Positions 1 to 7,735 of a stretch of DNA of 28,658 bases are shown piece by piece; within the stretch, counting starts at the first letter, position 1; each line of letters opens with the position of its first letter. Origin of the DNA: Oscillospiraceae bacterium (GTDB lineage: Bacteria > Bacillota > Clostridia > Oscillospirales > Oscillospiraceae); contig JAAZCZ010000133.1 of the NCBI GenBank assembly GCA_012513005.1, positions 1-28,658 on the forward strand. The letters are read 5' to 3'. The translations under genes were made by a program, and so were the position numbers. The notes under the pieces were generated by a model. That model saw only the letters and a program-made list of their open reading frames with translations, was not told the DNA's origin and made no database searches.

Positions 1-660
1 CTGCAGCTTTTCGTGGGCTTTTACTATTCCGCTGTACATGATGTCTTCCGGAATCTGCTCTGCCTCGGCTTCAATCATTACAATCTTCTTGCGTGTGGCG
101 GCAATGGTGACATTCATCTGATTCTTTTCGCGCTCTTCCTTTGTGGGGTTAAAGAGATGCTTCTCTCCGTCCCAACCCAGAGAAATGCCTGCAATAGGTC
201 CGTTCCATGGCACATCTGATATTGCCACTGCTGCCGATGCGCCTATCATTGCTGTTATCTCGGGTGAGCAGTCACGGTCAACGGAGAGCACCTCGCAGGA
301 GATGACTACATCGTTGCGCAAATCGTCCGGGAAAAGCGGGCGCATGGGTCTGTCTATTAAACGGCTTGCCAGCACTGCAGGGAGTGAGGGTCTGCCTTCG
401 CGGCGCATAAAGCTGCCCGGAATGCGGCCCACTGCGTAGAGCTTTTCGTTGAAGTCTACTGCCAAGGGGAAGTAGTCGATGCCCTCGCGGGGGCGGGCTG
501 AGGCGGTTACGGTTACTAAAACCGTTGTTTCGCCGTAGGATGTTAAAATCGCTGCATTTGCAAGCTCTGCCATGCGACCTGTCTCCATTTTGAGGGGTCT
601 GCCGCAGAAGTCGATTTCAAACACTCTTTTTTCTGTGAATTCCTTTTTTGTTACTTTCAT
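1..660 (-). CDS. pnp: Polyribonucleotide nucleotidyltransferase (PNPase), N-terminal part
   Basis: Reverse-strand reading from the ATG at 660 gives 220 codons open to the window edge, so the C-terminal two thirds (second RNase PH domain, KH, S1) lie outside. The protein starts MKVTKKEFTEKRVFEIDFCG and contains the PNPase first RNase PH-domain signatures GETTVLVTVTAS, DFFPL-like DYFPLAVDFNEKLYAVGRIP, GSFMRREGRPS, and LIDRPMRPLFP. PNPase is a phosphorolytic 3'-5' exoribonuclease of RNA turnover that can also add tails. The RBS AAAGGAG sits about 5 nt before the ATG. It lies downstream of rpsO in the same direction, the common bacterial rpsO-pnp order. The intervening DNA holds the rpsO terminator and then a long hairpin that may control pnp mRNA stability. 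The family call is secure; only the extent is limited by the window. Confidence 0.97.
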   Translation of the reverse strand, partial: MKVTKKEFTEKRVFEIDFCGRPLKMETGRMAELANAAILTSYGETTVLVTVTASARPREGIDYFPLAVDFNEKLYAVGRIPGSFMRREGRPSLPAVLASRLIDRPMRPLFPDDLRNDVVISCEVLSVDRDCSPEITAMIGASAAVAISDVPWNGPIAGISLGWDGEKHLFNPTKEEREKNQMNVTIAATRKKIVMIEAEAEQIPEDIMYSGIVKAHEKLQ

Positions 661-678
661 ATTTGCTCCTTTCATTCT

Positions 679-754
679 CACGGAGCTATGTTTAGCACTT
701 GAAGCTATACCCGCTTTGCCGGTGCAACTTCAAATACTAAATTCCCGCTCCGTG
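679..754 (-). promoter_or_regulatory. Long hairpin in the pnp 5' leader
   Basis: Reading the minus strand, an outer 8-bp stem CACGGAGC/GCTCCGTG (747-754 with 679-686) encloses a small internal loop. Next comes a continuous 14-bp helix, TTTAGTATTTGAAG with CTTCAAGTGCTAAA (728-741 with 691-704), capped by a short CCG/CGG stem. Two of the 14 pairs are G.U in the minus-strand RNA but would be A.C mismatches in a plus-strand RNA, so the fold favours the pnp-sense transcript. It fills the gap between the rpsO terminator T-tract and the pnp RBS. E. coli pnp mRNA has an analogous leader stem that RNase III cuts and PNPase uses for autoregulation; a similar role here is inference. Confidence 0.6.
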
Positions 755-757
755 CGT

Positions 758-795
758 AAAAAAACTCGTGGGGTTTATTAAATTAGCCCCACGAG
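758..795 (-). terminator. Intrinsic terminator after rpsO
   Basis: On the minus strand a perfect 9-bp stem CTCGTGGGG/CCCCACGAG (787-795 with 765-773) with a 13-nt loop is followed by seven T residues (758-764). It lies 45 nt past the rpsO stop and before the pnp leader, so it should attenuate or end the rpsO transcript. Some read-through into pnp is likely, because no strong separate pnp promoter is visible. Confidence 0.88.
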
Positions 796-840
796 AGATT
801 AACCATCATTACCTTCAATAGCGCACGCTGCGCTTTGCGA

Positions 841-1107
841 TTACTTACGGATACCTAGTTTTGCGATAATTGCTCTGTACCTCTCGATGTCTGTCTTTGT
901 GAGGTAGTCGAGCAGACGGCGGCGCTTACCGACCATCTTGTACATGCCGTGACGGCTGTGGACATCCTTCGGATGCTGCTTTAAGTGCTCTGTGAGCTGA
1001 CGAATACGCTCTGTGAGTATTGCAATCTGAACCTCGGGGGAGCCTGTGTCGCCCTCGTGGGTTGCATTTTCTAAAATTACCGACTGCTTTTTCTCTTTTG
1101 TGATCAT
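841..1107 (-). CDS. rpsO: 30S ribosomal protein S15
   Basis: The 88-residue product has the usual S15 length and sequence: the helical N-terminus, then THEGDTGSPEVQIAILTERI, LTEHLKQHPKDVHSRHGMYK, VGKRRRLLDYL and the basic end AKLGIRK. S15 binds the central domain of 16S rRNA early in 30S assembly, near the subunit bridge. The ATG at 1107 has an AGAAAGGAT RBS about 9 nt upstream. The gene has its own strong promoter (1197-1225), a leader of roughly 80 nt and a terminator, and pnp follows. S15 commonly represses its own translation through leader structure. No anomalies are seen and the identification is essentially certain. Confidence 0.98.
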   Translation of the reverse strand: MITKEKKQSVILENATHEGDTGSPEVQIAILTERIRQLTEHLKQHPKDVHSRHGMYKMVGKRRRLLDYLTKTDIERYRAIIAKLGIRK

Positions 1108-1190
1108 CTGAATTATCCTTTCTGTCTTATATTATCTAACGGCCGAGCTATGGGGGGAAAGGGCCACCCATTGCCAAGCGCGCAGACTGC
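1108..1190 (-). promoter_or_regulatory. Possible structured rpsO leader (S15 autoregulation)
   Basis: From the predicted start site (about 1190) to the rpsO RBS the leader is about 80 nt and GC-rich, unlike the AT-rich flanks. It can form ATGGGTGG/CCCCCCAT with one mismatch, and further GGCC-containing pairings, upstream of the RBS. S15 mRNA leaders differ in structure between lineages, so a regulatory element is plausible, but I cannot match this one to a known S15 motif. Confidence 0.3.
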
Positions 1191-1196
1191 CAAGAC

Positions 1197-1225
1197 ACAT
1201 TACCACATGCAGGGGCTATTGTCAA
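1197..1225 (-). promoter_or_regulatory. Sigma-A promoter of rpsO
   Basis: On the minus strand a perfect -35 TTGACA (1220-1225) is followed by a 17-nt spacer and -10 TAATGT (1197-1202). The geometry is ideal, it points at rpsO and places the start near 1190. It is among the strongest promoter matches in the window, as expected for a ribosomal protein gene. Confidence 0.82.
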
Positions 1226-1314
1226 AAGAAAAATAATAATTTTTCGTGAACAATAAGATGAAAAATGAGAATATTTTTTGTTTATTATTCTTTTGTAAAA
1301 TTTTTGCTATAAAA

Positions 1315-1343
1315 TTGCAATGCATTGGGGCGTATGCTAATAT
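1315..1343 (+). promoter_or_regulatory. Candidate promoter of the FG-GAP lipoprotein gene
   Basis: TTGCAA (1315-1320), a 17-nt spacer and TAATAT (1338-1343) with a TGC extended -10 directly upstream. Both hexamers match 4 of 6 consensus positions. It places the start about 30 nt before the TTG start codon at 1381. The region is AT-rich, so chance matches are possible. Confidence 0.5.
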
Positions 1344-1380
1344 TAATATGTGTAATTTTGCAAAGGAGGCAAGAATCGGC

Positions 1381-4368
1381 TTGAAAAAGAGATACCCTTT
1401 AATGCTCATTTCTCTGCTTTTAATATTAAGCCTACTATCAGGCTGCGGCTGTCTTGCCGTTGTGAATGTTGTCGGAGAAGATTTTAAGCTAAATACTCTG
1501 GCAGCTCCCGCTGCATCTGAAATATTGCCGGCTCCCGGAGCTGCACTTCTAAACTGCGCTGTTATTTATGACTCTGAGGTTTCTAAGCTCTCTGATGTTA
1601 TGGTATATTCACGCCTTAGCCAGCCCACAGTGCTCGGTATGACAGTTACACCCTTGGATATTAGCCAAGACTACTCCCTAGATGGATTTAATATTATATA
1701 TCTGCACGAAAGTGTTATAAAATCCTCTGCTGCCAAGGCTTTTTTGGAGAAAGCCGAGACATTTGTTTCAGCAGGCGGCGCTATGTTTGCTCCTAATGCT
1801 TTTTATGATTTTTTCCCAAAGAGCTTTTTAGGGGTTAGCGGCTTTGGAAGCTTCGGCAGCTTGCCCGAGGAAATCAGCACACCCGAGGCGGGAGCTGACC
1901 TTGATAGCTTGCAGAGAGTTTTGTCTGACTATCACAAGCTTTTAATAAATTATACTAATGTTGATGTAAAAAATATTGACCCGGGCATCGGAATTATTCC
2001 CGACACTGCTGTTTCCCTTGCTGTTTCGGGGAGTTTGGCACTTTCTTCTCTTAATAAATACGGCAAGGGCTATGTGCTTTTATCCTCTGCCCTGCTTCCG
2101 GATAGAAATGCCTGCGGTGGTTTGGGTTTGGAAAAGGGACAGACCGGGCTTGAATATTTTTCGGACACGAGCTTATCTTTTGCAAGGCTCTTTGAAAACG
2201 CCTTTGCGGAGTTTGTTTCTAAAAGGCTCTACGGGTTTTCTGTTTCCCGCGTTTACGGCAGCTTTGGCAGACCTTCTGTGAGTCTGCAAATGCCCATTTT
2301 TGACTTGGAGTCAATTAATGCGGGCAGGTTTTCCAAGTTTGCCGAGGCATGTATTAAAAACGACCTTGTGCCCTCTTATTCAATTTCTCGTAACTTTATT
2401 GTTAAGCCCGGAAAACACGAGACTGTCTCGTATATTTATGGAGATGGCTCACTCTCTTCGCTTAGGAGCACCGTTAAGGATACGCAATATTCCTCTGCTA
2501 CTCATGTCATAAGCAATAATTCATGGCTGAATAGGGCAGCTAGCGGAAACTCTTCCTTTGCTTATTTTGGTCTTGGGCAGCTGCTTTCTGCCAGTCGGAC
2601 AAAGGATTTTGTGCTGGGCAGTGAGGATGGCAAAATATTTTACTGCGCAGGGCTTAGTACTGTGCCCAGATACACGGTATCACTTCCCCAGCATCTGTCT
2701 GATCTTGAGGGAAATCCGCTTTCTGTTTCGGGTCCGTCTGCCCCTTTAATCTATGATGTTAATAAAGACGGGCAGCCCGACATTGTCTGCGGTGACGGCT
2801 TCGGCAAGGTTTTTTGGTTTGAGGGTAACGGCTCGCTTCGCTTTGCTCCGCGCGGTGTTCTTGTTAACAGCGGGATAAACGGCAGGGTCTTTCCCGATAT
2901 GGGTGACTTAAACTCAGACGGTTACACCGATCTTATTTTGGGCTCAGACAAGGGCAAGCTCTTTGCGTTCTATGGCACAAAAGACGGTCTAGCCGGGGTG
3001 TCTCCCACTAAAATACCCCTCTTCGGAATTACAGGCTCTTGGCTTAGCCCCCGTATTGTTGACTTAGACGGCAACGGCAGAGCTGATATTGCAGTCGGAA
3101 CTAAAGACGGGTATATTGCGAGAATTGTTTCCACAACAGATGGCAATTTTGCCGCCAGCGGGTATGTTGAGCTCACAGATAGAAATAAGTTCGGCAATTA
3201 TAATGCCTTCTTCGGTGAATATGCCGTGCCGGTTTTTGCGGATATTAATGACGATAACAAGCTAGATTTAATATGCAGCGGTGTTGAGGGCAATTTGTCC
3301 TATAATATCGACAGCCCGTATCTTTCTAACAGCAATCCTATTTTGGAGAGCATTGCCCAGATTTATTCCTGGAGGTATTATATCGGTTTAAACTGCAATT
3401 TCGGAATGTATTCCTCCGAGGAAAGTGAGCGTGAGGCGATTTCCGCTTTGCTCGGTTCACTGCGCGGAAAGTACAATTACGAAGGCTCGCTCTTTGGTGT
3501 GAGCATGCAGGAGCGGTCTATTAACACTGAGGCTCCTGCCGGCAGTTTTTCTCCTCTAAGCACTGTGGGCGCTTCTTGGGCAACTGCTTATGCACCTGTT
3601 TCAAAAGACGGCAAGGCTTATGCTGAGGGAGTTTTTTCTCTGCCGTTTTATTTGGTCGGCAATAATGCAGAGCCCATACTGCTGCATAACGGTGCTGACA
3701 GGCTTTCTGCCAATAGTGAGCTTTCGCAGCTTTATGCTAAATATAATCTGCCTATTCCTATTTATTTGAGCCGTGATATGGCAAACTCATATGACGAGAT
3801 TTCCACTGAGGTTCGTCTGTTCGCGGAGAATAATTTCTACACCGCAGTAAAGGAAAATCAGCTTATGCTGGCAACTGCTGCTGCCTGCAACACGCAGGTT
3901 AGCGCAAAGTCAGCTTCGGAAAGCTCTTTTGATGTGACTATCACAGCCTCAATGATTAATAACAGCGGAAGGCTGTATAGTGAGGATTATCAGAATTCTG
4001 CCGGCGCTGTTATAAGCTTGGGTGAGGCTTTAAAGGGTAAAAATTTAAGCGTTGATGCCGATGTTTGGTATGAAGGCAATAATGGGCAGATTTTTGTCGG
4101 TCTTAACAGACCAATAAGACTCTTTGAGTCGGAGGCTAAAAACACAAAGCCGCATGTAAGCGGGATTAGTCTGCCTGCGTTAATCACAAATACAGAGGGC
4201 GGAGTTAAAATAGCATTCAGGGCAGACGGGCTACTTAAAGTCTGGGTTAGCGGCGAGGCATACACATATGACGCCGGTTGGGAAACAGACAAAACGGCAG
4301 ACGGCGTTTGCTTCACTAAGCAGGGTTCATCGGCTGAGCTGAATATTAATTTCGGACCAAAAGAATAG
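1381..4368 (+). CDS. Large FG-GAP/VCBS-repeat lipoprotein
   Basis: I choose the TTG at 1381: an AAAGGAGG RBS lies at 1362-1369, and this start gives a clean lipoprotein signal (KKRY, a hydrophobic stretch, lipobox L19-S20-G21-C22). An ATG-like upstream extension is open to 1246 but would bury the signal. The mature protein (about 974 residues) should be lipid-anchored on the outer face of the membrane. Residues about 60-260 alternate beta and alpha and include FVSAGGAMF, reminiscent of class I glutamine-amidotransferase-like folds (weak). Residues about 405-640 carry beta-propeller blades with calcium-type loops: DVNKDGQPD at 459, DLNSDGYTD at 509, DLDGNGRAD at 561 and DINDDNKLD at 621. The last 350 residues are not recognised. 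Such propellers usually bind carbohydrate or protein, but no catalytic role can be assigned. It is flanked by its own promoter and terminator, next to a GT39 enzyme. Confidence 0.85.
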   Translation: MKKRYPLMLISLLLILSLLSGCGCLAVVNVVGEDFKLNTLAAPAASEILPAPGAALLNCAVIYDSEVSKLSDVMVYSRLSQPTVLGMTVTPLDISQDYSLDGFNIIYLHESVIKSSAAKAFLEKAETFVSAGGAMFAPNAFYDFFPKSFLGVSGFGSFGSLPEEISTPEAGADLDSLQRVLSDYHKLLINYTNVDVKNIDPGIGIIPDTAVSLAVSGSLALSSLNKYGKGYVLLSSALLPDRNACGGLGLEKGQTGLEYFSDTSLSFARLFENAFAEFVSKRLYGFSVSRVYGSFGRPSVSLQMPIFDLESINAGRFSKFAEACIKNDLVPSYSISRNFIVKPGKHETVSYIYGDGSLSSLRSTVKDTQYSSATHVISNNSWLNRAASGNSSFAYFGLGQLLSASRTKDFVLGSEDGKIFYCAGLSTVPRYTVSLPQHLSDLEGNPLSVSGPSAPLIYDVNKDGQPDIVCGDGFGKVFWFEGNGSLRFAPRGVLVNSGINGRVFPDMGDLNSDGYTDLILGSDKGKLFAFYGTKDGLAGVSPTKIPLFGITGSWLSPRIVDLDGNGRADIAVGTKDGYIARIVSTTDGNFAASGYVELTDRNKFGNYNAFFGEYAVPVFADINDDNKLDLICSGVEGNLSYNIDSPYLSNSNPILESIAQIYSWRYYIGLNCNFGMYSSEESEREAISALLGSLRGKYNYEGSLFGVSMQERSINTEAPAGSFSPLSTVGASWATAYAPVSKDGKAYAEGVFSLPFYLVGNNAEPILLHNGADRLSANSELSQLYAKYNLPIPIYLSRDMANSYDEISTEVRLFAENNFYTAVKENQLMLATAAACNTQVSAKSASESSFDVTITASMINNSGRLYSEDYQNSAGAVISLGEALKGKNLSVDADVWYEGNNGQIFVGLNRPIRLFESEAKNTKPHVSGISLPALITNTEGGVKIAFRADGLLKVWVSGEAYTYDAGWETDKTADGVCFTKQGSSAELNINFGPKE

Positions 4369-4395
4369 TTCCGCTTATCAGAATATAGTTTATTA

Positions 4396-4430
4396 ACAGA
4401 GTGCCGGAAACCGACACTCTGTTTTGCTGT
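4396..4430 (+). terminator. Intrinsic terminator after the FG-GAP lipoprotein gene
   Basis: Stem ACAGAGTG/CACTCTGT with an inner CGG/CCG and an AAA loop (4396-4422), followed by a short, interrupted T-tract TTTTGCTGTT. It lies 27 nt past the stop codon. The T-tract is imperfect, so termination may be incomplete. Confidence 0.72.
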
Positions 4431-4477
4431 TGCCGAGATTTGCAATTTATGCCTCTTCCCTCGGGCTTTCGTTTTTA

Positions 4478-4506
4478 TAGACATTTTCGCTCTGTTTGTG
4501 TATAAT
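4478..4506 (+). promoter_or_regulatory. Promoter of the GT39-PHP-rpiB-GH unit
   Basis: TAGACA (4478-4483), a 17-nt spacer and a perfect TATAAT (4501-4506). The predicted start is about 20 nt before the glycosyltransferase ATG at 4535. It is a strong sigma-A type match. Confidence 0.8.
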
Positions 4507-4534
4507 ACTCTAATAAACCTTTATGGAGTTTGTA

Positions 4535-6370
4535 ATGTTTTTTGAAGCTTTGCCCAAGTTTATACTGCCGTTTTCGGCTATGGCATTTGTTATTTACATT
4601 GCCTTTCGCTGGCTGCCTATTTTTGAGGAAACGCACCTTCCCGAAGGCTCAGATTCAGCTGCAAAGCCGTTTAGCTTTAGAGTTTCCCCTGTTAAAATAA
4701 CAAAAAAAGACCTGCTCGCGATGCTTATACTGACACTTGTCTACGGCTTTGTTGCGTTTTTCGGGCTGGGCGACAGGCAGGCTCCCGAAAGCCGCTATGA
4801 GTTTTTAAACGCGGGCGACGAGGCGATAATTGAGCTTAAAAATAAAACCGAAATCGGCAACATAGTCTTTTTCAGTGGTCTGCACACCGGAGAATATAAG
4901 ATAATGCTTTCCGAAGACGGCAGCAGCTACACCGAGGCAGGCAAGATTTCTCAGGGCTATGCCGATCTCTTTAAGTGGAAAAACGCTGAGCTTTTGCCGG
5001 AGGCGCCGAGGCAAGCTCGGTTTATTAAGCTTGTTGCGGGCGCAAGGCTCTCTATGGGCGAAATACTTATTAAAGATAAAGACGGCAATATTTTAGATAA
5101 AACGGATTTTAAATATTCACCGCAGATTGAGGCTCTTTTTGACGAGCAGGCGCTCTTGCCTAAGAACTTCTCTTTTTTGAACAGCACTTATTTTGACGAA
5201 ATATATCACGCAAGAACTGCACTTGAACATATTGACAAGGTAAATCCCTACGAGACAACTCACCCGCCGCTGGGCAAGGTTATTATTGGCTTTGGGATTA
5301 AGCTCTTCGGTATGAATCCCTTTGGTTGGCGGTTTTCCGGCACTGTTATCGGGATACTAATGGTGCCTGCTGTTTATTTGCTCATTAAGCTGCTGACGGC
5401 AAGCTCTCTTATTTCTGTTTGTGGCACGCTGTTTTTCTCGTTTGACTTTATGCACTATGTTCAAACCAGAATTGCAACTATTGACTCATATTCCGTTTTC
5501 TTTATTATACTTATGTATCTTTTCATGTGGCTCTATGTGTCGGGCGGGCGTCTGCGCTATCTTGCGCTATCAGGTCTTGCCTTTGGGCTGGGGGCTGCCA
5601 GCAAGTGGACCTGTTTTTATGCGGGGGGCGGGCTTGCCGTTATTTGGCTTATGAGCCACATTAGCCGCAGGCACGAGGAAGATGCTTTTAGGAGCTTTAT
5701 AATAAACAGCCTGCAATGCGTCTTGTTTTTTATTATAGTTCCTGCCGCTGTGTATTACTTAAGCTACATACCCTACGGGCAGGCAGCGGGGCTAAAAGGT
5801 CCCGGCATGCTGTTTTCTAAGCAGTATTTGGACATTGTTATAAAAAATCAGGTTTCAATGTTTTCATATCACTCTGATTTGGTTGCCACGCACCCGTATT
5901 CTTCGCGCTGGTATGAGTGGATTGCAAATTCAAGACCAATACTCTATTATCTTGAAGCATCGAGAGGCACACACAAGGCTGCCTTTGCCGCATTTTTAAA
6001 TCCCATTGTCTGTTGGGGCGGCTTTTTCGCTATGATTGGCTGCTTTTTGCTGACTGTTAAAAACAAAAGCCCGCAGTGTCTTTTTGTGATTATCGGATAT
6101 CTTGCCCAGCTTCTGCCTTGGGTTTTAGTTTCAAGAATCACCTTTGCGTATCACTATTTCCCATCTATGCCTTTTCTCTGCCTTGCCCTCTGCCTTATGT
6201 TCTCTGAGCTTAAAAGTGCAAGACCGGAAAATTACAAAAAACCGCTTTTTGCCTTTACAGCTGTTTGCGTGCTTTTGTTCTTCGCCTTTTACCCGGTGCT
6301 TTCCGGGATTTATGCCCCCACTACTTACACGAGCAATTTCCTTAAGTGGTTCCCCGGCTGGCCGTTTTGA
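4535..6370 (+). CDS. GT39 (PMT-like) membrane glycosyltransferase with discoidin-like insert
   Basis: The product of 611 residues is a polytopic membrane protein. The start is taken at the ATG at 4535, preceded by TGGAG at 6 nt; an in-frame ATG at 4523 overlaps that RBS and is less likely. After one or two N-terminal TM segments, residues about 85-190 form a soluble beta-rich module (FLNAGDEAIIELKNK, ARFIKLVAGARL) resembling F5/8-type C (discoidin) domains. The catalytic PMT signature follows: FDEIYHARTA with the acidic pair D221-E222, then HPPLGK from H243. Later come HPYSSRWYEWIANSRPI and FAYHYFPSMPF, typical of the C-terminal PMT half. GT39 enzymes transfer sugar from a polyprenyl-phosphate carrier to an acceptor outside the membrane. 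Acceptor and sugar are unknown here. It heads a four-gene unit. Confidence 0.88.
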   Translation: MFFEALPKFILPFSAMAFVIYIAFRWLPIFEETHLPEGSDSAAKPFSFRVSPVKITKKDLLAMLILTLVYGFVAFFGLGDRQAPESRYEFLNAGDEAIIELKNKTEIGNIVFFSGLHTGEYKIMLSEDGSSYTEAGKISQGYADLFKWKNAELLPEAPRQARFIKLVAGARLSMGEILIKDKDGNILDKTDFKYSPQIEALFDEQALLPKNFSFLNSTYFDEIYHARTALEHIDKVNPYETTHPPLGKVIIGFGIKLFGMNPFGWRFSGTVIGILMVPAVYLLIKLLTASSLISVCGTLFFSFDFMHYVQTRIATIDSYSVFFIILMYLFMWLYVSGGRLRYLALSGLAFGLGAASKWTCFYAGGGLAVIWLMSHISRRHEEDAFRSFIINSLQCVLFFIIVPAAVYYLSYIPYGQAAGLKGPGMLFSKQYLDIVIKNQVSMFSYHSDLVATHPYSSRWYEWIANSRPILYYLEASRGTHKAAFAAFLNPIVCWGGFFAMIGCFLLTVKNKSPQCLFVIIGYLAQLLPWVLVSRITFAYHYFPSMPFLCLALCLMFSELKSARPENYKKPLFAFTAVCVLLFFAFYPVLSGIYAPTTYTSNFLKWFPGWPF

Positions 6371-6384
6371 AATGAGGTTATTAT

Positions 6385-7218
6385 ATGTTTTTAGCTGACT
6401 ATCATGTCCACAGCTCCTGCTCCTTTGATGCAAAAAACCGCATGTTTGAGATGGCGGCTGCCGCATCTCGCAGGGGTATTTCCGAGCTGTGCTTTACAGA
6501 CCACGCAGATATTGGCGTGCCTGAAACACTGCAAATCGGACCTATAGATTTTTCTCTTCCCGGTAATCAGGCACATCAGTATATTGAGGCAATGGAAAAA
6601 GCCCCTGAGGGTATTTTTATGACCTTGGGGCTTGAGCTCGGTGCGCCTAACCACATGCCGGAGGTGGGCAAGCGGATATTCTTTATGCCGGAGTATGATT
6701 TCATCTTGGGCGCTCTGCATAATTTGAGGGGCAAGCCTGATTTTTATGAAATCCGCTACCGCAGCGAGGAGCACTGCTTAGAGCTTTATGATGCTTATCT
6801 TGATGAGCTTATCGAGATTGCCGAGCTCGGCTGTTTTGATGTTATGGCGCATATCGGCTACTGTGTGCGATATATGAGAAAATATGGTTTTGATATTAAT
6901 ATTACTTACGACAGATTCGGCGATAAGCTCGATTATCTGCTGCGTACAATTATTGACGCCGGCAAGGGTATTGAGCTTAACACCGCTGATTTAGTTCCCG
7001 GAGGCAGGCAAAATCCTCTTCTTGCTCCTTTGCCCACAGTTGAGATATTAAACAGATATAAAGAGCTGGGCGGAGATATAATCACTGTCGGCAGCGACGC
7101 TCATAATGTTAATACAGTGGGTATCGGCATTGCCGAGGGCTATGAGCTTTTGCGTGATATCGGTTTTTCCTATGTCACACTCTACAAAAGGCACAAGCCG
7201 GAGTTTAAGAGAATATAA
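6385..7218 (+). CDS. PHP-domain phosphatase, histidinol-phosphatase-like
   Basis: A 277-residue PHP-superfamily metallohydrolase. The N-terminal DYHVHSSCS (H7, H9), FTDHAD, the glutamate in LGLELGA, GALHNL, MAHIGYC and C-terminal GSDAHNVNTVG supply the usual trinuclear metal ligand set. Length and motif order fit HisJ/HisK histidinol-phosphatases of Bacillota (histidinol phosphate to histidinol), but no other his genes are near, so another small phosphate ester is possible. The start ATG at 6385 has TGAGG about 8 nt upstream. It begins 14 nt after the glycosyltransferase stop and 21 nt before rpiB, so co-transcription is very likely. Confidence 0.85.
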   Translation: MFLADYHVHSSCSFDAKNRMFEMAAAASRRGISELCFTDHADIGVPETLQIGPIDFSLPGNQAHQYIEAMEKAPEGIFMTLGLELGAPNHMPEVGKRIFFMPEYDFILGALHNLRGKPDFYEIRYRSEEHCLELYDAYLDELIEIAELGCFDVMAHIGYCVRYMRKYGFDINITYDRFGDKLDYLLRTIIDAGKGIELNTADLVPGGRQNPLLAPLPTVEILNRYKELGGDIITVGSDAHNVNTVGIGIAEGYELLRDIGFSYVTLYKRHKPEFKRI

Positions 7219-7239
7219 TAATAAAACGGAGATGAAGTC

Positions 7240-7674
7240 ATGATAGCAATTGGTTCTGATCACGGCGGATTTAAGCTAAAAGCTGAGGTTATGGCACACT
7301 TAGATTCACTTGGAGTAGAATACAGAGATTTTGGAGCTAAAAGCTCTCTGAGCAGTGACTACGCAGACTACGCAGAGGCTGTCGGAAAAGCTGTTGCAAG
7401 CGGAGAGTGTGAAGCCGGAATCTTAATCTGCGGCACCGGCATCGGCATTTCCATTGCCGCTAACAAGGTTCGCGGTGTGCGTTGCGCACTCTGCAACGAC
7501 TGCTTTTCTGCCGAAATGAGCAGAAGACACAATAACGCCAACATCTTAGCTCTCGGCGAGAGGGTTTTGGGAGTGGGTCTTGCTCTTAGAATTGTTGATA
7601 TTTTTATTTCAACCGGCTTTGACGGCGGTAGGCACGAAAGACGCGTAAATAAAGTCATGGCACTGGAGCAGTAG
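7240..7674 (+). CDS. rpiB: Ribose-5-phosphate isomerase B
   Basis: The 144-residue product carries the RpiB/LacAB signatures. SDHGG at 6-10 provides the phosphate and sugar-contacting Asp-His. C64 in ICGTGIGISIAANK is the family's catalytic cysteine, and MSRRHNNANILALGER includes the conserved His and Asn. RpiB interconverts ribose 5-phosphate and ribulose 5-phosphate in the non-oxidative pentose phosphate pathway, in the cytosol. Members with the cysteine and this length are normally ribose or allose-6-phosphate isomerases, not LacA/LacB. ATG at 7240 with CGGAGATG upstream. It is third in the unit headed by the GT39 gene. Confidence 0.95.
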   Translation: MIAIGSDHGGFKLKAEVMAHLDSLGVEYRDFGAKSSLSSDYADYAEAVGKAVASGECEAGILICGTGIGISIAANKVRGVRCALCNDCFSAEMSRRHNNANILALGERVLGVGLALRIVDIFISTGFDGGRHERRVNKVMALEQ

Positions 7675-7735
7675 AGAAAATTATTTCTGCCCGCTTATTA
7701 AATAGCTATTATTACCGCAATTATTCGGAGGAATT

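Noticed and set aside
699..733. TTGAAG/TATAGC minus-strand promoter for pnp
   Set aside because: Spacing is 18 nt with a weak -10, and both hexamers are better explained as parts of the 14-bp helix and loop of the leader hairpin.
1246..1380. N-terminal extension of the FG-GAP lipoprotein to 1246
   Set aside because: It would overlap the promoter region and place 45 residues ahead of the lipoprotein signal; the TTG at 1381 has a strong RBS.
3990..4484. Minus-strand open frame of 164 codons
   Set aside because: It is antisense to the end of the FG-GAP lipoprotein, crosses that gene's terminator and has no family similarity.
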